This document shows, in pieces, positions 34,480 to 62,444 of a DNA stretch of 64,000 nt. Origin of the DNA: Acheta domesticus (Eukaryota > Arthropoda > Insecta > Orthoptera > Gryllidae). The stretch lies in NCBI GenBank assembly GCA_031308135.1, contig JAHLJT010003656.1:77054698-77118697 (forward strand), read 5' to 3'. How positions within the stretch are numbered: position 1 is the stretch's first letter; each line of letters starts with the position of its first letter. The translations under genes were made by a program, and so were the position numbers. The notes below the pieces were generated by a model that did not search any database, was not told the origin of the DNA, and was given only the letters and a program-made list of their open reading frames with translations.

Positions 34480-35210
34480 CAGTAATGGAACTTTCTGCAT
34501 TTCTATCTTGTTCATCTATCATATATTGTTTTCTGAATGGGAATAATATTTGTTATTTCGGAACCAATTTGAAACATCTGATATTGTACTATTTAAAGTT
34601 TCTTTATTGCAAAGAACATTTGTATAATCCGCAAAGAAAACTGTTCTTCCCCTTCAAATTACTAAGGGCATGTCGTTTACGTATAACAGGAAGAGAATCG
34701 GGCCTAAAATTGATCCTTGCGGGACTCCATGTGCAATTGGCAAAGAACCAGAAAGGAGTGTACATAAAGTTCCATCATTCCAGTACGATATTTCTACTCT
34801 CCGAGATTGTTGTTTAAGGTACGAACATAGCCAATCTAGAGCAATACCACGGATTCCAAATGAAGGTAATTTTGAAAGTAAAATGTTATGATCAATGACA
34901 TCAAAAGCTTTTGAAAGATGTAAAAATATTCCATAGTTGTTTCGTTTTGATCCAATGATGAGGCAACATCTTTAAGAAAAGAAAAAATGGCTGTTTCCGT
35001 AGATTTTGATTTTTGGAATCAACGTTGGCAATCTGAAAACGCGTCTTGTTTATTGAGAAAGGTTTCCATTCGCACATAAAAAAGTCTCTCTAATATTTTT
35101 GGAAAAACTGACAAAAGAGAAATTGGCCGATAATTTTGAATTTCATTTTTGTTGCCTCTTTTGAAGAGGTTTAAAAAGTAACAAAAGTAATCTCCACCAA
35201 GAATTAGCCC
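34480..35210 (-). pseudogene. CR1/Jockey-like LINE, RT palm segment
   Basis: Read on the minus strand: HLSKAFDVIDHNILL near 34900, HGVPQGSILGPILFLLYVND near 34700, then FADYT near 34660, where the family has a Y/FADD box. The change of the second catalytic Asp to Tyr indicates an inactive copy. It continues at 31640 after the inserted LINE. Confidence 0.7.
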
Positions 35211-35670
35211 TCAACCATCAATTAATATCTGAAGCAAGAATACCGCACTATACTTGTAACCAAGTGTTTTTGATCATTTTTCTTATCAGTTGAACAAGGA
35301 CAGAACGATTCTTAGATGAAACAAGTCTCCAATAATTGACCTGATTTTGTTGTTCAATTAAGAAAACTAACATGTTAAAATTATTGATGTATTGATTATG
35401 AACACTTCTAATTTTCACTTTAAAAACTTGGAAAATACAATTAAATAATTTGTTGATCCCTAATAGTTCATCATGTAACAACAGAATGATAAAAAAGCAA
35501 GAATTATTCCTTTTCTAAAATCAAAAACTGAAGGCGTCTTGAAGAGTATGCATCTAAGAGCTAGACTTTCCTGCCAATGTACTAGAAACTGTGACTGAAT
35601 GTACTAGAAACTACTGACTTAGAACCCGCGACAAAAGAAGAATTACTCCATGTCCCATACCTACTAAGCA

Positions 35671-35728
<58 letters not shown>

Positions 35729-35800
35729 TTTTTTCCACATTAAAAAGAAATCAATGACAATTCACAGCACTGTAAATGCTATGGTTCCTTAACAAGACAT
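35211..35800. other. Intergenic DNA, no gene recognised
   Basis: A 77-codon open frame on the minus strand (35248-35481) could be more of the CR1-like element but shows no motif. The region contains the AAT microsatellite listed next. Confidence 0.35.
35671..35728. repeat. (AAT)n microsatellite
   Basis: About 19 uninterrupted AAT units. Confidence 0.95.
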
Positions 35801-35810
35801 ATATAGTGCG

Positions 35811-37165
35811 ATGTGTCGTATGACTATCGCAGGCCGCCACCCCAGTGTCACGCCACATTAACAGAAGCTCGGAAGGACAACGGGCTCCCTCGCCTCGCCT
35901 GAATCAGTTCCGCACAGCTGCGAAGATCTCCCCGAACCCTTAACCATAAATCCAATCCTCTTTGTGCCTCCAACAAAATGACTGACTTCCAGAACAACTG
36001 CGTTAGGAACACGGGCGCTACTACGCAGTACGGTAATCCCCTTGGCCCAATAAACATATCACAGTCAAACCAGAAGAGCCACGCGCGCGCCTCTCTGTTC
36101 TAAACAATGCCATCCAATGAGAAGCCAGGAGGCGTCGGCCCCGACATAGCGATGATCATTTTATCCAATCAGCTCACGAATGACATAGAAAATTCTGGAA
36201 TTCAACAAACCGACCTATGAAAACGCTTGGCAGGAAGCACGTGACAACCCTTGCATGGTGTGAAAGAGAGAAGGGGAGAATCACAGCGAGAGGCTTGAAT
36301 ATTTTTTAGAAGGGTGAAAAACACGAGAGAGGGTGGTCGATCAGAGAGAGGGCAGAGACATAGCAGAAGACGGTCGAAATTGTCATCAGCATAAAAGTTA
36401 TAGTTAGAGAGCGGCCGAATATCGGCCCTTAACAAAATTACGAGTGAGAGCAGCGGCGAAAGACAACAGTAGCGGTTGGTGAGAGGCAAGCATAGTGCCG
36501 ACCACCACGAGATTTGCCCGGACTTCATCCAGCCGCGGAATTTATTCCACACAGCCAGATTTTGGCTTACGTCACACGCGGTCCAGGCGACGTTTGACGA
36601 CCTGAGACGCGCGCCTGCACTACGTCATTGTTGCGCGGACACCCAACGCCGACATCCCGCGCGCCGGAGCATTCATCCCTGGGGGCCATTGTGAGGCCTG
36701 AGTTCCAACGCTCCAGCGTCGCCCCTGAGGGTCCGGCCGCGTCAGTCCGATCGGTGAGCAATCCCGTCGCGGTGAAACGTAGCCATCACGCCATCAACAT
36801 CCTGTAAGTGCTCATCACCATCACTTGTTTGGTAGCCACAAACAGTATTTTTATGTCTCCAAAGAACAGTTCTTTCTAATAAATGTGTCCCCGCCATTTT
36901 GGCCGGGTGAAAAAGCTTAACTTCTGATAAAAGTGTTCATTATTACCGTAAACAAAGAAACCAATGCAATCCTTCGACCCAGGGCACTCACCCCTGAGAC
37001 GCTCAACGCCGGCAGTAAAATAGCAGGTAAGTGGGCATGCGCTTGGCGCCCCTTAAATAAATTTAGCGCGTGTCCCCCCCCCCTGCTATCTGGGAACGAC
37101 CGTCATACCTTCAGTGTGACGGCGCTTCCATCCTGTGATGTGACCCCCTCCGATTCCATTCCAAA
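35811..37165 (+). mobile_element. Possible solo LTR of a retrotransposon
   Basis: A GC-richer block in AT-rich surroundings. It begins tgtgtcgtatgac and includes a TATA-like cataaaagttatag near 36390 and an AATAAA near 36880. It is followed at about 37168 by tcggcacccgacgtgggc, which resembles tRNA-type primer-binding sites of LTR retroelements. No gag or pol sequence follows and no second LTR was seen, so only an LTR with a little leader would be present. Confidence 0.3.
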
Positions 37166-37314
37166 GAATCGGCACCCGACGTGGGCGGTTGCATTACAAT
37201 AGATATATGATAGATAGGGATATTGCAAATTTTATACATGGGTGGGTATGTGGGTGGCATAAGTGGGGAAGGGCCTGTGTATTCTTGAAGATGGTATCAA
37301 ATTATTGGTCTATT

Positions 37315-37888
37315 AAGGGGTATCCAACATGCAAGGCCTCAAGGGACAAACTTAAAACCTTTTATATGGTTGTGGGCTATATTTTCATTACTGGGGTGAT
37401 CTGCACCTAACTTCCCACATTGTTGATCTTGGCAGATTGCCCTGCTGCTCTGAATCGGAGGAGGGGGGAAGGAACTGTACATGATATGAGGCCGTATTAT
37501 GCATAATGCAATGAAACACATTGGATTGATTTTGAATTTCTGAATATACTAGCAAAAATCCTTAAATCTAAACTTAATGTACATGTTTCATTACACTAGG
37601 TAAAATGAAACCGGTTCCTGACACGTTTCATTATACTAGGTAAAATTTTAAAGCAATGAGACTATAAAGGCTTCTTGATAGAAACCTAAAGTTGTCAAAA
37701 TTAAAAACTTGTTTGCACAATAACAGTTAAGAGGGTATTGATCCCACCAGAGCGCACAATATTTTTGCTTGACAAAGACACAAGAGACATTCTCTTTTGA
37801 CTAATAAGTAATAACCTTTCACGGGCAACCTTTCATGAATGGCACCATGGGCCACATGCAGCCCACAGGCCACCAGTTGGACAACCCT
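37315..37888 (-). mobile_element. Non-autonomous hAT element, second family member
   Basis: 574 bp, flanked by an exact 8-bp duplication GGTCTATT (37307-37314 and 37889-37896). The ends read aaggggtatccaacatgc and, complemented, agggttgtccaactgg. The left portion is similar to the reverse complement of 6020-6262, and the right end to the left end of the 5177 element. Confidence 0.78.
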
Positions 37889-38215
37889 GGTCTATTGCAT
37901 GGAAAAAAAATATAAGATATGCGTGTATTGTAACTTATATTTAATCATACATTTATTACAAAACTCCACAATGACTTGAGTCACTCTGCCTTAAGCCATT
38001 TCAAAAAGTAAGAAAAAAATTGTTTAACAGGCTTCGTTTCAAATACAATAATGAAGTAGCAAACAGTGAATAGAATTCACATAATCAATGACATTTAATA
38101 TGTTCCTAACACGTTCCATTACACTAGATAAAATTTTAGAGCAATGAGACTATAAAGGCTTCTTAATAGAAACCTAAAGTTGTCAAAATCAAAAAATTGT
38201 TTGCACAATAACAAT
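37600..38215. repeat. Direct repeat pair (about 120 bp)
   Basis: 37615-37733 recurs at about 38105-38213 with few changes (agcaatgagactataaaggc, cctaaagttgtcaaaat, ttgtttgcacaataaca). The first copy lies in the hAT element and the second outside it, near the 3' end of TMEM209. Confidence 0.75.
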
Positions 38216-38417
38216 TCTTTAAAAATATATATGCTGTACACAAAAAAGTGTGTGTTAGAACATGGAGTATACAAAAGCAACATTGCAGAAAAAACAGTAA
38301 TTAATGATAATAAACTTATTGATTATTATGTACATTAATGAGCATTCAGTCAATGGATTCATACATACTATGAAATGAAAAAATTCAATTTGAAGTTTTA
38401 TGACAATGCACACATCA

Positions 38418-55849
<17,432 letters not shown>

Positions 55850-56781
55850 GATAAATGATAGTAACCTATTATTCAAAACATAAAGGCAAATACGTTGAAA
55901 ACTACCCACCCTCCGCCTTCGCTCTATTTTGCCATGCTATTTCAAATGCTACTCATACCGATTATACCAACTTCTGACGCGTCGTTCGTGAACGAAACTG
56001 ACCAAATCAACCTGACTGACCATATCGTTCATGGGCCGACACAACCACGGTGTAAGAGATATCTTACACCGTGACACAACTCGGAAATGAATTTTCATAT
56101 AACCAATGAAAATATGGGAGTATATAACAAATGAAAATTGTATTTTCATTGGTTATATACTCTCTGGTATGTACGCGGGAAAGTAAAAATCAAATCTGCA
56201 TTTCGTTTACCGCTACAAATGTTTTCTATAATTCGGGTATGAAAATGTCTAGTTTTTCAAATGTTGTTAATCTCCCGCTTTTTTAGAATTTTATAATTAT
56301 TTGTTTTTTTTTCTCTCTTAACCTTTATTCATCTTCCAACTATCGTGTTTATAAGTGCTTAGTTAAATTATATTCTGGAACTCAAGAAAACGTGCGCAGA
56401 TAATCCTCTCCCCCATACGTCACATACAATTTTTATTGCTTCTTGATCAAATAAACCAAATTTAAGTGCGAATTTCTTGAACCAAAATAAGTGAGAAAAC
56501 CACCGTGGAGAAAACGGAGAGTATGTTTTAGTACATAGAGGAGAGATACAATCTCCTCTGCAGTAGGATGAAAAGACCGAATGATCATGTATTTAAAAAA
56601 AATACACAATTACAGACCGGGTCTGGCTCACGAACGATAGTTCGCAGGTAGGATCCTTTCAACACACGCTGAGTACACGTGTGTTAAAACTTGAAGGGTG
56701 TTTAAAAGATAGGTTACTTCTAAATGTTTGGTTAGGTGTAAAAGCAACATTTAAATGTATAGATATTAGCAATAGTCCAAG
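55850..56781. promoter_or_regulatory. Divergent promoter region between TMEM209 and URB1
   Basis: 932 bp separate the two start codons, and the genes point away from each other. The region holds a 28-bp palindrome (56046-56073, arms CACGGTGTAAGA) and an 18-bp perfect inverted repeat (56097-56114 and 56141-56158). Each arm of that repeat contains a CCAAT box (ATAACCAATGAAAAT), in opposite orientations. No TATA box was assigned. A shared promoter is inferred from the spacing. Confidence 0.5.
56046..56073. promoter_or_regulatory. 28-bp palindrome upstream of TMEM209
   Basis: 12-bp perfect arms CACGGTGTAAGA and TCTTACACCGTG with a GATA centre, 197 bp upstream of the TMEM209 start codon. It could bind a dimeric factor or be a remnant of a palindromic element. 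Confidence 0.5.
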
Positions 56782-57492
56782 ATGGTTGTCCAAGAAAACA
56801 ACCCTTGTAAACGTGAACACGGAGAAGTAAATGAACCAATTCCTATTAAAAAGAAACGTATTGAATTTTGTGTCTCCTCATTTCGCAAAAAGTTGAAGAA
56901 AGCTGAATGCTATGAAGGTAAATATTATTTTAGTTTGTGTAAATAGCAACCCTTTTTTGTACATAGATCTGTATTGTATTTTGCTTTTTGTCATTTAACA
57001 ATCACATTTAATTCATTTGGCAATATGATACATTGTGGCTATTGTTAGATGATATCTGTAAAGTGAACTCCTCTTCCTGAATCCTGGTTGTCTGCAAGCT
57101 ATATATAGAAATGTTTTTACTTTGCACACAAATTATCTGTATAAAAACAAATAAAATTAATGTATGAAAATGTGTTGTACAAGAACTTTTTTGTAACAAT
57201 TAACATTTATAATTATTGTTAAATGTTAATTTCAAAAATATTCTTTTTATTGAAATTTTCTTCTGTGTGCATCACTAAGCAATTCTTTTTTAAATTCACT
57301 TTAATGTTTACCAGCTCTTGAAGAGTTTGTTAAAGCCTGTCATGGAGCAAAAGGCGAAGATGATCCTGCTGCACAATACCTCAAAGAAGGAGGGCAGGTG
57401 ATGGACATTCTCAGAATTCTAGATTCTAAACATGTTCATGACATTTCTCATGTTCATGTTGTGTTCTCTGCTCTACAAGTTATTCTTTTACG
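56782..57492 (+). CDS. URB1: URB1/NPA1 (nucleolar pre-ribosomal-associated protein 1), first two coding exons
   Basis: Exon 1 (56782-56917) starts MVVQENNPCKREHGE, is Lys-rich (PIKKKRIEF) and ends phase 1 before gtaaat. Exon 2 (57315-57492) follows CCAG, reads ALEEFVKACHGAKGED and then LRILDSKHVHDISHVHVVF, SALQVILLR, and ends phase 2 before gtaagt. The second exon resembles the N-terminal start of URB1 (a block ending FxALxxILLR). URB1 acts in the nucleolus in early 60S pre-ribosome assembly. Only about 104 residues of a family usually near 2000 are present; no further exon was found in the 6.5 kb that follow, which is filled with transposons. Confidence 0.75.
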
Positions 57493-57599
57493 GTAAGTGT
57501 GTTTTGTTTTAGGGTGCAGTTATAAATCATATAAAGTGGCCTATAACTGAAATTTAGCAATTTTCCTGAATTTTGGGGTTTTAGAGAAGAGAAATCTAT

Positions 57600-59310
57600 T
57601 ATTCTTCCCGTCGAAGTGGGTGGGTCCAAGTCCTGACTGGGAGATGCAGAGAGGGCTCTCAATTGTTCCTTTTTCCATTTTTCATCTTCTCGCTTCTCAT
57701 TTCATGTCACTTACATTCTTTTTCATTTTTTCTTCCTTACTGGCCTTCTCTGTATGCTGAACATTCACCCATGTGTTTCTTCTAGACACACAGTCGAGAG
57801 CTAACCCACTTCTGATCAGTTGGCTTCCACTAGGTCTGGTTTTGAACTCCAGGGTGAGCGGGAGGATCCACGGCAGGGCAGAGCTGTGACATCTCCCCAC
57901 TATATATCCGTGGCAACCCTGGTGCACTCCAATGGAGTGGCCCCTTGTTGGGCTTCATGGGGGTGGTGGGGACCATGGGGATGAATCTAATATCCATCTT
58001 TATGGATACTAAACCTACTTCCCTGCCCTCGTCCTCAAGGAAGAGATGTCCAGAACACACTGTTGACTTGAATAGTTTCTTTTCTAAAGCTGAAGATAGA
58101 CTGAAGAAACCTCGTTTCCTCCTCATGGCATGTGTCAAGGAAGGTAAATCTTCTAAAATGGTTAGTGCTTTTCATTTGCCGTGTGCTATTGAGGAAGCGT
58201 ATGGGAAACGCAAGCCATGGTGCAATAAAGGAATGGTACCATTCTTTTTGAAGCACGCACGGATGAACAAATTGAAAATATTAGGACAACTAAGCAGATT
58301 GCCGGCCTCTTGATGGAAGTGAGGATTTTGCTGCTGGAAGTGAGGAAGAACTAGTCACGGTTTTTAAGAACCAGGGTGTGACGGAATTTAACAGGATCAA
58401 GAGGAGGGAGCATGGGCGAGAAATCCCCACTTCTACCCTGATTCTGACTTTCAATCTTCCATCTCTTTCCGAAAAGATCTGCAGGTTTTATAACTTCCAC
58501 ATATGACAATACATGCCTAACCTTTGAAGTGTTTCAAGTGTCAAAGGTTTGTTTGTACACTACAGCAGTGCATGACAGATAGCCTGGTGTGCGGAAAGTG
58601 CGGAAAATCTGTGCACGAAGCTGAACCCTGCACTACATCACCATATTGTGTAAGTTGTGAAGGTGACCATCCATCTGACTTCAAGCAATGCCGTACCTTT
58701 ATGAGGGAAAGAGAGATACAGAAGATCAGAGTTGCTGAGAAGGTGTCCTTTCCCGATGCCAAACATGGGTTCCAGGCAAGGAACCTTGATCTTTCTCAGT
58801 CCTTCTCTAACTCCGCAAAAGCAAAAGCCCCAAAGGTAGTAGCAAGCTGCTAAGCAGTGCAAAATCCCTCCAAAGTTGTGAACGTCACCTGTCAGGTGTC
58901 TCCAGTGGACCTCCCTGTGGATACAGCACCCCTACAAGGCAGGAGAGTGATCATAGCTACTAAATATAAGAAACCTGCTAAAAAAACTTACCCGACTCAG
59001 TGTACGAAATCTTCTACATCAAAAATATTTGGAATTCAATGCCAGTCAGGTATCTGCGTTAGATCAGACCATTAAGCACTCATCGTCAAAGGTGAGACAA
59101 TCTACACCTTTGAAAACACTCCGAGGAAGCATCCAACCCCATTGGTAGTTTCCAGGAGGCTTCTACCTTGGAGGAAACTTCCGTTGGGGAGGAAACTCAC
59201 CCATTCGGGATACGATGCTGAAAGAAGAATGAAGAAATGTGTATTCTTGGTCCAGTTCTCGTTCTCCTCCTTCATCATCTTTGCCGAGTGTCCTCGCAGT
59301 CTGGCATCCA
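57600..59310 (+). pseudogene. I-clade LINE, 5' region and ORF1 (gag-like) relic
   Basis: ORF1 starts near 57980 (MNLISIFMDTKPTSLPSSSR) and breaks near 58314. Later pieces include QGVTEFNRIKRREHGREIPT near 58370. Then three CCHC-type knuckles follow (CFKCQRF, CGKCGKS, CVSCEGDHPSDFKQC, 58527-58690) and REIQKIRVAEKVSFPDAK. These are typical of I-group element ORF1. In two knuckles the usual His is altered. It lies in URB1 intron 2, in sense orientation. The element resumes at 62017. Confidence 0.75.
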
Positions 59311-59319
59311 AAACTGGAT

Positions 59320-59710
59320 TAAATATTGTACCCAACCAAGGGGCATCATACATCCCATTTAATATTTATAGGTTTCAATTAGATCACACTTTTCTCGTCT
59401 CTTTTTGTGGATTAGCAAGCCCAATTTCTTTCATCTCTCTCATGTTGTAGGTTATTAATAGCACTTGGAATCTTGGTTGCCACCCATTGTACTCTCTCCA
59501 AGTTCTTCTTGTCTTTCTCTAAGTGTGGTGACCACACCACACTGGCATATTCTATTATTGGTCTTATAAATGTACAGATCTTTTTAATTGTTGACGTGTC
59601 CAAGTTTGAGGAGGCCTTCCTCATCAGATACTCAGTAGTATTTGCTTTCTTTGTTACACTGTTACTTATATGTATATAAAGAAAACATTAGATGAGGCAT
59701 ATATCTTCTA
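59320..59710 (-). pseudogene. CR1-like LINE C-terminal fragment
   Basis: Contains CTFIRPIIEYASVVWSPHL and NLERVQWVATKI, the conserved post-RT block of CR1/Jockey-type ORF2. Truncated on both sides. The Helitron at 59711 follows immediately. Confidence 0.7.
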
Positions 59711-60821
59711 TCTTCTTTATATATAAAAATATTTCAGTAGTATACCGTATACCTTTCCTTTGTGGCTCTCGCTCGTAACCAATCTGTATAAATGATGTCT
59801 CTAAAGAAAGAGAATTCCACGGAGACATGACGAATTGCACTTTGACATTAAAAATATGAAGGATTAGTTTAAAAAAATGTATGTAAATATTCATGTCAAA
59901 TGCAACTCGCAACACTTGCCAATATTTTCTAATCTATATCGTCAAATAACTTCTAAACAAAGCGTTCCAGTGCTGTGAAAACTAAAATTTTGAGGCTGAA
60001 GGCCTCAAAGAAATGTTTTTCACTCCATAATCTACAAGATAAAACATTTTTGAACATTCATTAAAATTTTCAGTTCGGCGCTTCGATACTACCAATGTCA
60101 CCAAAATATTTCAGCCCTTATTGCTTATAGCCATTTTTGTGACGACACACTTAGAAGGCTTTGATTCCTCCTTTTTATATTTAGGCTTTTATATACGCAA
60201 TGGTTTGTGTGATCTGACGAGGTTTATTTGCATAATCATTAATTCAAGATTTGCTCTCCAGCAACAACTAGATGTACTATTATATTTTTGCTTGATACTT
60301 ATGAAGATTGTTTCTTATGTGTGTAGTGAAACCATTCAATTAATGTTCTGCCGTGGTCTGTAAGTGCTGTGTACCTAATTGTGGAGGGATGTGGGTATTC
60401 AGTGAAGAGTGAAGACTGTGTGTTTTACCTGTACCAGAATTTTTGTTATCAGCAGTGATTTGATGAAATTTTCAAGTCAGCAAATTCAGATACGTAGCTT
60501 TCTCAAAAGTTAGCAGCTAATATTTTTTTGTAACCATCACGAAAAGCTAAAATCTAACTGTCAAAGAATATTTAATAATTACTTCAAAATTACTTCTTTG
60601 TCTTTAAGGAAGTGTTGCGAATTTTTCCAAGAAAACTCTCCATGATACTGAATAAATCTTTATTGAAAATTTCTTTTAAACAACAGTTGCATTGTTTTTT
60701 ATTTTTATTTGTTATTGTGTGAGTATATTGCTAGTTACTTTTATACATTTTTAAACAAATAAAAAAATTTCGTTAACAACTTTCCCTCTTAGAACTCAGA
60801 ACGTCTGCCGGGTTCTGCTAG
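59711..60821 (+). mobile_element. Non-autonomous Helitron, 1.11 kb
   Basis: It starts TCTTCTTTATATATAAAAAT after an A. It ends with a 6-bp-stem hairpin CAGAAC...GTTCTG (60797-60817) directly followed by CTAG and then a T. This is the expected Helitron 3' structure. No Rep/helicase is encoded. Confidence 0.72.
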
Positions 60822-60879
60822 TATAACATTTATGAAGACAGAGAACATATATAAAGAAACATAGGATGAGACGTAACTA

Positions 60880-62016
60880 TGATATACTATTAAATCCACT
60901 TATTTAAACTACATGTTAAACTAGGTATTCCATTATTTCAATAGTGTATTCAAGTATAAATCCAGGAGTCTTTTGAATGAATCTGTAGATGTAGCTTGTA
61001 TCACATTTTCATGTATGGCATTCGTATTTCTATTTAATTTTAAAATCGTGGTCAGCTCTGGATAATCATTTTTGTGTGTTAGGATTTTGTAAGTGTCAAT
61101 CAGGTCCATTTGCTTTCTTCCAAAGTTGGTAGATTCAGTGCTTCTAATCTATTTTCATAAGTCGGATTCCAAAAGCCTAGTGGCAACTTGGTTGCTCGAC
61201 GTTGTACATTATCAAGAAGTAAAGTATCTTTAACAAAGTAAGGTGACCATATGGTAGATCCATGGTTAAGAATTTGAAAGATTTCTTGATAATATATAAA
61301 CTTTTTTTGCTTATTTTGCGATATGTACACAATGGGCATTCCATTTGAAATTGTTTGGTATTATGATGCCCAGATCTTTCTGTCTGTCGACTGATGTCAA
61401 TTTCATGCCGTTAATAAGGTACTTTTTCCATGGATTATTCTTACCTAGATGAACTGTGCATTTACCCGAGCTCAACTTCAATAATTACTTCTCTGACCAG
61501 GCTACAATTCTGTTTACATCATTCTGAAGTATATTTTTCAATGGATTTCCAAAAAATTTTGTATCATCTGCAAAGGAAATAACTTCAGAGACAATTTCTG
61601 CATCGAAATCAATCATGTAGATTGTAAATAGTAGTGGTCCCAACACTGATCCTTGAGTAATCCCGCTCAGGACATTATATGAATCTGAGAATTCTTTACC
61701 ATTTCTAACTTTGAATTTCCGACCCATTAAAAAGTCTTTTATCCAATTTAGCAGATTATCTCTAATACCAATGTGGTCCAACTTTGCAAATAACCACTTA
61801 TGAGGAACACAATCGAAAGCTTTTTCATAGTCTAGGAAGATCACATTGACAGGTCGATTATCATCCAAACATTTTGTCCATTTGTTCAAACAATTCAACA
61901 TGTTGATAGTAGATGATCTGCCAGGTAGGAAACCGTGGAATATAAATGGTTTCTCCTCGCAACAAGTTGAAACCGTTGTTGTCCCACTATACACCTTTAA
62001 TTCTTTGTTTACAGGA
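60880..62016 (-). pseudogene. CR1-like LINE, RT and C-terminal domain
   Basis: Minus strand: RSSTINMLNCLNKW, NVIFLDYEKAFDCVPH, NWIKDFLMGRKFKVRNG, GITQGSVLGPLLFTIYM and SFADDTKFFG (61485-61930), then the STIWSPYFVKDTLLLDNVQ block at 61100-61339. The FADD box is intact, but the reading frame is broken near 61480. It is truncated at its 5' end at about 62016, where the I-clade LINE resumes, so it inserted into that element. Confidence 0.8.
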
Positions 62017-62444
62017 GACTTATCTTGTTCCACCAAGCACCCTATTCTTTCACGATTTTACCCCATACTGGGCTGATGTTGATGACAGCCTCTGCACACA
62101 TGGCAGAGTTGCCACTTAGATTTTTTAACTTATTGCTCTCTACAGACTTTCAAGTTCAGACAAAGATCCAAGCAGTGTGTGTGTGCAGATGCACTGTCTG
62201 CAACATATACATCCCTCGAGGGCAGAGTGTATCCACCGATGAACTTTTGGGCTTGATAAACCAATTACCCTCTCCCTTCTTGATGGTCGGTGATGTAAAT
62301 GCCCACTGTTCTCTTTGGGGCTCATCCCGCCCTTGTCCGAGAGGCGACATATTGGAATCGGTAATAGACACCTTGAACTTGGTAATTCTGAACTTACAGG
62401 GACCTTATCATTTGCGAAGCACAATAACACAGTGGTTGAACTGA
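62017..62444 (+). pseudogene. I-clade LINE endonuclease domain fragment
   Basis: Begins QETYLVPPSTLFFHDFTPYW (catalytic QET motif), then after a frameshift TVCNIYIPRGQSVSTDELLG, FLMVGDVNAHCSLWGSSRP (GDxNAH motif) and LESVIDTLNLVILN. This is the APE-type endonuclease at the start of ORF2. It is in the same orientation as the ORF1 relic at 57600-59310. The later RT part is missing. Confidence 0.8.
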
